DNA of 64,000 nucleotides from NCBI GenBank assembly GCA_025399215.1, contig MU621101.1, positions 62,001-126,000 on the forward strand, written 5' to 3'. A program made the translations under genes and the position numbers. Source of the DNA: Globomyces pollinis-pini. Its lineage: Eukaryota > Chytridiomycota > Chytridiomycetes > Rhizophydiales > Globomycetaceae. Position 1 is the first letter of the stretch, and every line of letters begins with the position of its first letter. Shown in pieces: positions 47,001 through 64,000 of this stretch. The notes beneath the pieces were generated by a model. That model was not told the origin of the DNA, ran no database searches, and saw nothing but the letters and a program-made list of their open reading frames with translations.

Positions 47001-47804
47001 TATGCTATTCTGCAAAGTAATGCTTTTAATTGCCCGAGAAAAATTGGGATTGATCGATTCAAGAGCCATTGCAGAACTTAAAAGCTACAGAAAACCTCCA
47101 CAGTCCGTTCATCGGATTTTAAAAGGTTTATTTTATCTCTTTGGGTACAAACCTCCTTCAGGTATGAATTGGCTCAATTAAATAGTAGTGAAAGCTTACA
47201 TGGAGACTGTGAAGGTATTATAGACATAATAGACTAACAGATAGTTACTCACTGTAGAATTTTTGAAGAAGGTAATCAGTTATGATCCTACTGCCATCCA
47301 AAAGAAAGCTCGAATAAAGAGAACCAAGAGCATATTAAAGAGTATGTGTGATATATCTAATATATAGTATTGTCGTGGGAGGACACCAAACAGAAAGGCT
47401 CAAAGCCAGCAGAAACGATTTGCGAATGGTTGATTATCAGCATGACACTTAGAGACATTGCGGTGGCAGCCAGGAAGTCCCGTCCAGATCTATTCGAAAG
47501 AATTTCCACGGCTTCATCTGCAGCCGATTCTGAAGTTCTAGATGATGAAGCAGACGAAGAGGATGAAGAGCAGAATCCAAATTTAGAAGACACTGATCCT
47601 ATAGTGGAAGATACAATTAGTTCATCGCTTGATGAGGAAGAACCTTTGAAGTCTCCACCGCCCATGGACACCATTAACTCTGATGCGGAAATGTTGAATG
47701 ATCAAGGAGAAGTTATCAATAATCTTCAAATTGCAGGGGAACTGGCCCATCATGAACCAGAAAAAACCGAAGACGACTTAAGCAATTCTAATACAACTGA
47801 ATAA
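44001..47804 (+). CDS. EFCAB5-like flagellar protein
   Basis: Eleven exons: 44001-44123, 44155-44350, 44379-44686, 44714-45597, 45626-46373, 46403-46674, 46702-46940, 46964-47161, 47186-47214, 47245-47341, 47368-47804; 1176 residues. Segments in the N-terminal part (AIDKIAAEFLVVV, RHYLIKTTLPTVVIALEQLL, NWLGQFLFRNNPQ) parallel EFCAB5, a protein of motile-cilium organisms. The middle has a charged coiled coil (EREARRIEEEIRKQQEIER) and a GAF-like region, the end KSYRKPPQSVHRILKGLFYL, ISYDPTAIQKKARIKR and an acidic tail. No clear EF-hand is visible. The orthology is by memory of spaced motifs; a related flagellar protein is possible. Two acceptor choices (46701 and 47244) were set by frame. Confidence 0.65.
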
Positions 47805-47880
47805 TTGTAATAAATTCGTGTTTCAAATTTACAATGACTAACATCAAAGACTGAATATTCAGATCAAAAAATAGAAATGT

Positions 47881-49397
47881 TTATTTTTTCATTTTAGCTT
47901 GTTGACTAACGTATGCCTTTAATCGAATAGCTTGAGTTTTGATAAATCCTTCAGATTCACTTGGATGGAAACCTTCTGTTTCGTCCATAGATGACATTTT
48001 CTCATCATAAAGTGAGTTTGGTGAAGATCGTCCCTCTACATAACAGTGGCCCTTGTATAATTTTACTAATGTCAATCAATTTAAAATCATTACATTTTAC
48101 GGATCCATTAACAACTGTTTGAGAGTGTGTTACACTAGCCATGAGAAACTCACGCTCAGCAGAAAACCAAAATCCGTTATAAATGATTTCGGCTAGTTTC
48201 TGTGTATATTGATCCTTTAGGCGACGAACTGATGTTAAACCCTAGCTAAAAATACCTTCACGATCAAGTGTTAGACCTTCTAAATCCACATGCGCTGCTC
48301 TTAAAAGCGTTCCTGCTGGGGTTTCATAACAACTAACCTTTAATGTCAAACTTCTATTACCCACGAGATTTAATCCCAATAAAGCGATTTTCAACTATAT
48401 CCAAACGACCAACTCCATGTTTACGAGCAACTTCATTCAAATAATTGAAAAGAGCCAAGTCACCATTTTCAACAACCTTCCCATTGGTGTTTTCAACCTT
48501 CACTGGGATTCCGTTTTTGAAATGAATAGTCTATTATTAGATTGGGCTATTTGTGGTTACAATTCGCTCTGGCTCATTTGGTGCATCTTCAGGATCAACA
48601 GTGAGCTTCCACATATCTTTTGGTGGGGTATTGTTTGGATTTTCAAGAATACCAGCTTCATAACTAACATTAACGATATCTATCTTACGAGATATGATAA
48701 ATATTTTCATCAGTTGACCAAGGTTTAGCAGCAGTTTGGACAACGGGAATTCCTTTGAGTGCAGCATATGCCAGTAATGCAGGTCGCCCAGGGAATTTTT
48801 TAAAGAATACTGAGCATAAATGAACTGAAATATATTACCAGGATCACGCCAAGGGGTGATGACTTGAATGGATGGGTGTAAGGAATAGTAACCTAGTTCA
48901 AATCGAACTTGATCATTTCCTTTTCCAGTGCATCCGTGCGAAACGAATTGGCAACCTTCTCTTTTGGCAATCTCAATCTTTTAACAAGTTAAAGTGCGGT
49001 GATCACTTACTTGTTTGCGACAGATGATTGGACGGGCAATAGCAGTTCCAAGCAGATAAACACCCTTCGATTAACATATTGTTATAGAAATACTTCATAA
49101 ATAAGATTGGATTGAACAGCAGGCCAAACAATGTCAGTGATAAATTCTTGTCGTAGATCCTGGGTTTAATATGCAATGAATTCATACTTCGATAAAAACC
49201 TTAGTAGCTAAATGTTTAGATCAATTCAAATTACCTCCAATCTTTAATGCTTTTGCTTCAGCAGCTTTAAAGTCTTCTTCTTGACCAATGTTTGCCATAT
49301 AGGCCATCACTTCGTAACCTTCATCTATCAACCAGGCCAAAATACACGAAGTATCTAAACCACCAGAATATGCCAATAAAACTTTTCCTTTTGTCAT
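47881..49397 (-). CDS. ARG1: Argininosuccinate synthase
   Basis: Joins citrulline and aspartate with ATP to argininosuccinate (arginine biosynthesis). Eleven exons: 49397-49235, 49207-49188, 49159-49094, 49064-49011, 48977-48839, 48809-48689, 48663-48561, 48530-48361, 48332-48256, 48228-48094, 48065-47881; 410 residues, the family length. [18 protein letters not shown] is the ATP pyrophosphatase P-loop; [78 protein letters not shown] and [14 protein letters not shown] follow. All introns are 25-33 nt. Presence suggests an organism not fully dependent on host arginine. Confidence 0.96.
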
Positions 49398-49702
49398 TGA
49401 GTAAATGATTATGAAAGAATTTCATGTGGTTTTTATGATGCAAAGCCCCAGATGATCACCAACCATCTCATCAACTTGAAGTAAAACGACCCGCAAGCAT
49501 CATTCGACTCATCGTTAAATGCAGTTAGAAGCTACTTAAATCGAATACAATACGATTTGACGCGACGGTTTTTGGAATAGTTTTACTGTCTTTGAAAAAG
49601 TCACATTTGTACACAATAGTTACACAAACTCACAGGGCCATATTGCTAAGTCCGGTTTATGAACAATTATATTACTAATCTATTAAAGATATACTTTGCT
49701 AT
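49398..49702. other. Intergenic stretch
   Basis: 305 bp between the ASS start and the end of the BEACH gene. No exon, RNA gene or repeat recognised. Confidence 0.45.
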
Positions 49703-58458
<8,756 letters not shown>

Positions 58459-58701
58459 TTGGTTTAATTTAAATTATTTGGTTTGGTAAAAATGAAATCC
58501 AATCAGTTACAAATAACTTGACAAACAGAACTAAAACACGAAAGGAAATGATGGTAAATGATGGATAGGAAACAATTGTTGTTCATTCGTGATACTTATA
58601 CTGATGTGTACAGTTTAGTCCTCAATCATAAAATTTAACGTATAATAAGAGCGTACTTTCATGTTATTTACAGTCATATCTAATTATGAGAGTTGATATC
58701 A

Positions 58702-59700
58702 TTAATCTTTCTCTTCCCACTCATCTGGTGGATTCTTCAACGCTACTTTAAATGCATCTGCCATAGCCAAGGCATCCTCATGTGATAATGAACTGATAAA
58801 TCGTTTAGGGGGCTCTGAGCTGGTAGAAAGCACAGTTGATGAGTTGTCAGTAAGATCAAAGAATGCTGGGTTGGGTAAACTAGTTGTTGAATGATTGATT
58901 TGCGATCCAAGTGGATTGGGATGGTCGACTTGGTGTTCAATATCTTTTTGATGCTTTTCAGGTCGGGGGCTATCCGAACTGGCCAGTTCACCTGTGGACA
59001 CGCGTCTTCTTGTAGCAATCCAGTATATCGTATACACAAGCATCAAAAGAACCATTAATGATACTAAAACTATAATCGCCAAAAGCCAAAGTGCAATTCC
59101 CTTTGTTTCCGATGATTTAGCGACGCTTGTTGGGATTGCTTGTGGTGTTGGTAATAATGGATCCACAACTACAGTTGTGGTTGATGAAGGTTCAATTGGT
59201 ATTTCTAGATAATAATTAAAGAATAAAATTTTACTAAGAGAAATATGATTGAAATTTTGAGTGACTATATATGGTCCTACTGAACAGAACAGATTAGCCA
59301 AGTGTCTAATTTGTAGAAAAAATCTGTTTGATTGACTGATGGTGCTTACTAACAAGTCGCTAGAAGGTATGGTGACATTAGAAATACCCATATTTCCGTC
59401 ATAAACTGCTGAAGAGAGAGGAAATGTGCCTAAACTGTTTGGTATTGAACAGTGATTGGGAGGAAAAACAGATAAATCACCAGCATATAAAGACAATACC
59501 AGTGTTGATGGAGGAGTTCCTGAAGGCAATTGATTCGTTGGCCAGTAGATATTAAAAGGCCTATTTAAATAGATTTCACGATTTTCTACACATAATCGAT
59601 CTGAATTTGTACAAATTTCTAAACAATCAATACATTTGAGCTAACCTGGAACTTGAGCAATAACGCCTATCAATAGAATATATAGAAATAAGAAGGCCAT
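58702..59700 (-). CDS. Single-pass type I membrane protein
   Basis: Exons 59700-59646, 59618-59235 and 59204-58702; 313 residues (323 if the 30-nt segment 59205-59234 is retained, which is in frame and stop-free). Signal peptide MAFLFLYILLIGVIAQ; ectodomain of ~150 residues with a few Cys; one membrane helix (ALWLLAIIVLVSLMVLLMLV) then the basic ATRRR stop-transfer; cytosolic tail of ~110 residues, Ser- and acid-rich with STSSEPPKRF and a helical end (HEDALAMADAFKVALKN). This layout resembles fungal plasma-membrane sensors and DUF7137-like proteins, but no domain is certain. It is divergent from the HExxH gene. Confidence 0.75.
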
Positions 59701-59932
59701 TGGTAGTAATAAAAAATGGACAATTCTACGAGTTGTTTTGTTTAGAAATTCGCTATTTGTTTGTTTGTAGATCAGAATTTATCAACCAAAACAAACGATT
59801 GGATTACGTTCATGAACAGTTGCTTCATTTCCATCATATAGCTATACTGAACCTTCTACATTTTGTGTTGTTGTCAAGTCTTCATCACTTTCACTTTCTT
59901 TATTCAAAACAAAACGGATTCAAAATTAATTC

Positions 59933-60815
59933 ATGAATGAAAAGAATGCGACAACTGGAATGCCAGGAGCATTAACATCTGGAGAGGTCTTACTGACTGA
60001 TAGCATCGCAACTTTGCAAATAGACAACCAAACTGGAAAGAAGAAGAAACAGAAACCTCCTAAACCTGGTTCAAAGAAAGCTCAATTGGTTAAAAAGTCT
60101 CCTCCAACAAACTCCAAATCAATTTTAAGAGAATCCATTGGAACTCCAATCATATATTGCGTTAAAACTGTCATTATAGTAGAATGCATTAATACAATTC
60201 AACTCAAAAACTGTCTGGAAAATGTACATGTATTTTATGAAAACAATAAATTAAATGGTCCTTTGAAAGGTATCTTATGAAGATTTAATTTGCACAGGTA
60301 TAAACTTTCCATTGTCTGTCTGGTTTGAATGGTTGAATCTGAACCATGACTCATTAAATTTAGATGAGTTGTACATCCAACGGGCTGTTGAGCAGTTTAG
60401 TGATGGAGTATATTTGATTGGATACATAAAAGGGGATCAACAAACATATATTCACGAATGGGCACATTCTCATTACTTTATTAGTTCAGAGTTCAGGAAA
60501 ATGGTTGCTGAGTTATGGGCAACCTTGGACACGAAATTAAAGTCAGTCATTGAAAGAGAATTGGTAAGTCTAACTACCCATTCACATTTGTATCCAATAA
60601 TTCTCTTCTTTTCTTTTGATTTAAATCTAATCTTTGCTTAGGTGATGCGAAATTATAAACCCGAGGTTTTCGAAGATGAATTTCAAGCGTATGTATTTGA
60701 AAGTCCTACCGATTTTGGCAATCGTTGGAAGTCATTACTATTACCGATCCATAAACAATTAAAATCCGTTATAGATGTTCCAAAGCTTGATGAATCAATG
60801 AAACTTAGAATTTAG
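59933..60815 (+). CDS. HEWAH-motif (HExxH) protein, putative zinc-peptidase fold
   Basis: Exons 59933-60269, 60298-60563 and 60642-60815; 258 residues. The Lys/Pro-rich N-terminus (KKKKQKPPKPGSKKAQLVKK) is probably disordered or nuclear-targeting. The folded part has VYLIGYIKGDQQTYIHEWAH with HEWAH fitting HExxH of zincins, and a downstream DEFQAYVFES that could supply a third ligand Glu about 55 residues later, as in gluzincins. I recall similar uncharacterised fungal and protist proteins with the HEWAH...DEFQAY pattern, but no named family. Intron 2 (60564-60641) is 78 nt, unusually long here. Confidence 0.75.
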
Positions 60816-60974
60816 ATGTATGACTACAGTTTTTATAATGATGGTCCATTCTGTTAGATTCCTTATAATACTATATAACACTGTAACTTATCAATATATG
60901 CAATAACTATATCCAATGGCATTGTCTTAGTTGGTACAATGAAATCTAGTAATACATGGGAACCAGTTTTAATA

Positions 60975-62355
60975 TTACACTTTATTGGTATTCCAGATAC
61001 TAGAAAATCGAATCAATTCTGAACAATCAAAACTATCATATTCAATTTGAAGTAGCTCTCCAATTGAAGATCGTTGTAGTAAGACGTTTCGCAATAAGAG
61101 TCGATCAATAGAAAAATAAGGTAAAATAAAAAATTCTTGAATCAAATACATCACGTCTCTTCGAACAATTGATTCCAGTAACAATAAATATCGACTGACT
61201 TGGAGTAGATGCTTAGCTTGTCTATTCATAAAAATACGTAGTTCAGTATCATAATCAAATATGTTTTGATTATTCAACATGAAATTTGGATTGATTCTAT
61301 TGATATTGGAAAGGGCTTTATCCAGAATCCAACTATCTGTAGTTTCAATAAGATTTGAATTAATCGAGACATAAGAAATTGTGGTGTTTAATGAGAGTCC
61401 ATCTAGAAGAGATGGCATTAGATCTGTTGAAGGATGGTTTGGTATTGATTGAGTAGATGGTAAATTATTTAACCCTTGAGTGATATTAAGTACCCCAAAA
61501 TCATTCAAAGTTGGATTATCTGGGATCACCTTTATGTAAAGTTGTTTCAATACTTTGGAATTTATCAGTAGTTGAGTTAAACAAATCATTGCGTCTGTAT
61601 CGATAGCAATAAATTCCACGTTTAACTTTTTCAAACGTTGATGAGAAATCAAGCTGTTGTTGAATGACTTTAAACATCTTAGATGAGGTTCAGAAATTGT
61701 CAAAGAAACCAAATGATTATTCAACTGTAGAAAACGTTTCAAATCCGCATAAACAAATTCAGGATAACCTAAATAAGCAGTGAAATGAGTTAAATCCTGT
61801 AAATTCAAAAGGGATTTGAAGACGTTTTTGATACCTTGATGATTTGATTTCATTTGTCCCAATTCCAACCTTTTCAATTTCGGTGATTTTATAAAGTAAT
61901 CACATAACCTTTCGGACTCGGTTGAAGTAATCTGATTGATTTGTAAAACCTCTAATGATTTTGGTAATTGAGCAAAACTTGTGGTAATAGATGCTACCAT
62001 TATTAAAATAATATACCTAAACTAAGACTGATTCTAAATTACCTGATATATTTAAATGAGTTAAATTTGGCAAGGTAGCTAACATTAAATAGAAAGCTTC
62101 CATTAGAAATGCAGGTAGGAACATAGTTTGAGATACTTTCCACAAAGATTGACTGAATCGTAAACATTTCACAACAAACAAGATATCTTCTTGAGAAAAG
62201 TAAGATTGATTCATAGTTTGGAAATCTACTATTTGACATTGGGATAGTGGTTCTATCAATGATGCTTTGATAGTTTGTAGGTCTGAGTAAGTCCCATTTC
62301 TCTCTTTGCATTCCCTCCATTGATTAAATTCCGGAATATCGTTTAATCGAATCAT
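60975..62355 (-). CDS. LRR-like (RNI-fold) protein, unrecognised
   Basis: Exons 62355-62043 and 61993-60975; 443 residues. Repeated L-x-x-L-x-L/I segments (LPNLTHLNIS, LEVLQINQI, LKRLELGQM, LKKLNVEFIAID, LKQLYIKVI) suggest an RNI/LRR solenoid; the last ~150 residues are helical. Between the exons 49 nt are removed, made of two adjoining GT...AG units. Just upstream of the start, in frame, DDGRISFDEFTKR (62371-62403) looks like part of an EF-hand loop, so the true start may lie in an unseen upstream exon. Confidence 0.65.
61994..62042 (-). other. Double intron (26 + 23 nt, no exon between)
   Basis: Coding-strand order: 62042-62017 (26 nt) then 62016-61994 (23 nt), each GT...AG. Removing only the first puts a stop (TTT TAA) immediately in frame; removing both continues LNISASITTSF in frame. 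Confidence 0.65.
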
Positions 62356-62593
62356 TGTTTTTCTTTTGGTAAATTCATCAAATGAAATTCTACCGTCATC
62401 AGTGTTACACGGTGGATTAAAAGAACTTCATCAAAGAAATCATCAACAGGGTAGATTAGCCAAGTCCAATTGATATCTGTGTAGCTTCACCAATGCCATT
62501 GTACCATGAATAAACGTATTAATCGAGAACACTCAAATCAAGAGTGACAAGTAGATTCAATGTTTTATTTTATTTCTAAGTTTGAATTTAAAA

Positions 62594-63972
62594 TCATGAA
62601 GAACATTCTAAAATAATGTTATGGATAACTTCATAGAAGAAATTGATCCATACTTCTTCATCATCATGACGTAATGAATCAACCTCCTTGAACAAATATG
62701 CATCCAAAGATTTGACAGTAACTCGATTTGCAATTGGTTTAATCAAAGATTTAAACAAAATTGTATCAAATGCTGCATCCGTATCAAATTCCTTTTCAAA
62801 TGCTGCCAAGAAATCATTCCATTTGGCATGGGATTTAAATTGCAATGTTTTCATTAAGTAACCTCCAGCAGTGTATTTGAATTCAGATGTGACGGTTGCA
62901 GATACTACAGTTTCCGATTTCTCATCTTCTGAGACACCAGCGTTGGAAAATGCTACAGATTCTGGTCTATAGTTATGATTGGCTGCTGGTAATACTGACA
63001 CGACTATTAGAATATTAACAATCTTTGTAAATAAACTTACATTTAGACATTGTAGGATGTGGTAAATGAAGTTTACCAAAGGTCAATTGGTCCAATTTAT
63101 CCAACTCTTCAATAACTTTATCGGATGTCGGACGAGTATCAGGGGATACATCAATACAAGAGAGCAATAAACTGGATAGAATTTCATTACTGATATTGCG
63201 TTTTAAGAACGTTTCCTTTTCAGTTCTGGATTTTGGAAATTGGTGCCATAAACTTGCATAATCTTCTAATGTAATAATATTAAGAAGGGACATTCCAAAA
63301 GCATAGATATCAGATTTGATTGTTTTCTGAAAGGTTAAATATAAATATTACCATCGATCCAGGGACATTTTCAGGTGCAATATATGCAGGAGTTTGTTCA
63401 ACATCTTCTGTTGCACCAATATATCTAGCGGATTTGAAATCTCCAATCTTTGCAATTAAAGTCTTATCTGGGTTTTGATGAATCAAAATGTTCTCAGGTT
63501 TGAAATTGAGATGAACAAAACCAGCATTGTGAATGAAAGACAATCCTTTTGCAGCCATGGTAGTTAATGAATGTGTGTTGGACAAAACCAAGTTATACTG
63601 GTCTAGACTATATTTAGCAATACGGAAAGTTGGAGGTTCAACTTTCAAATATTGTGCCAAATTTCCAAAATTCATAAATTCAACCAATAACGAAGATTGA
63701 GGCAAATAGCTTTGACCAGGAATCGGAATGTATGCATTGGTCATGTAATTCAATAATGCAACGGTATATGGAGATTGTACAAGTCTTAACACTTGACTTT
63801 CAGCATAGACAATATCTTCTTCGTCACCAGTACTTGGGATTCGAGCCACCGCGTTTCTACCTGCATAAACAGCTTTATATAAAACGCATTTCCCTTCACT
63901 TGCCATCTGTTTCTTGATCACTAATCTTGAATCGAATAAAGTTGATTCGTTGGTGCTAACCATTGCTGGCAT
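62594..63972 (-). CDS. Pseudokinase (protein-kinase fold, catalytic motifs lost)
   Basis: Exons 63972-63352, 63326-63041 and 63003-62594; 438 residues. The kinase fold is clear: AVYAGRNAVARI, SLLVEFMNFGNLAQYL, LSFIHNAGFVHLNFKPENIL, AKIGDFKSARY, TPAYIAPEN and KSDIYAFGMSLLNI. But the VAxK lysine is Arg (residue 44), HRD is HLN (154-156) and DFG is DFK (178-180), so phosphotransfer is not expected. The C-terminal ~150 residues (YTAGGYLMKTLQFKSHAKWN) are unrecognised. The frame is open upstream of the ATG to the window end, so an N-terminal extension is possible. Introns of 25 and 37 nt. A regulatory or scaffold role is inferred. Confidence 0.85.
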
Positions 63973-64000
63973 TTCAGATTTTCCAGGTCGACGCCGCGAG

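Noticed and set aside
47357..47674. 105-codon minus-strand Ser-rich frame
   Set aside because: Antisense shadow of the acidic tail of the EFCAB5-like gene.
63961..64000. GC-rich last 20 bases (ending CGACGCCGCGAG) as vector or adapter
   Set aside because: It matches no adapter I know and the frame upstream of the pseudokinase stays open; too short to judge.

Overview
The window is nuclear DNA from a compact eukaryotic genome: AT-rich, about 33 protein genes in 64 kb, and genes broken by many extremely short GT-AG introns. Reading exon by exon I placed roughly 150 introns; almost all are 22-37 nt with a mode near 28. The gene set points to a flagellated opisthokont, most likely a zoosporic early-diverging fungus or close relative (rozellid, aphelid or chytrid grade). 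Flagellar genes are an axonemal dynein heavy chain, CFAP70, CFAP20, an EFCAB5-like protein and a SAXO4/PPP1R32-like protein. Fungal or general opisthokont genes are SND3/PHO88, UBC6, a Sec14-type protein, a SIZ/PIAS SUMO ligase, OTU1 and NAA15. I cannot name the species.

Layout: 1-4763 dynein heavy chain (partial) and NAA15, divergent. 4832-12356 holds three universal stress protein paralogues, an F-box/LRR protein, SND3 and a CorA-type transporter. 12463-17713 holds a NIMA-type kinase and CFAP70. 17714-20026 is the only gene-poor stretch, with a 154-bp tandem duplication, a long hairpin, an Illumina-adapter-like string and one unrecognised candidate gene. 20027-28477 holds UBC6, PNPO/PDX3, a Sec14-like protein, CFAP20, a MIZ-finger SUMO E3 and a pentameric ligand-gated ion channel. 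28576-39286 holds a MYND/MSS51-type protein, OTU1, GPN2, a proline- and RRPSQE-repeat disordered protein, an ankyrin protein and the SAXO4-like protein. 39377-49397 holds DHX34, a small mitochondrial-type protein, the EFCAB5-like protein and argininosuccinate synthase. 49703-58458 is one neurobeachin-type BEACH protein of about 2.8k residues. 58702-63972 holds a single-pass membrane protein, a HExxH protein, an LRR-like protein and a pseudokinase.

Most striking: (i) stacks of adjoining introns with no exon between them (four in a row in OTU1, two each in NAA15 and the LRR-like gene); (ii) a probable 5-nt internal exon in DHX34; (iii) an intronless pentameric ligand-gated channel that lacks the Cys-loop cysteines; (iv) a three-motif-dead pseudokinase; and (v) a small protein with a HEWAH zincin motif. 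All splice models are manual, supported by frame continuity and by recalled family conservation, with no transcript evidence.
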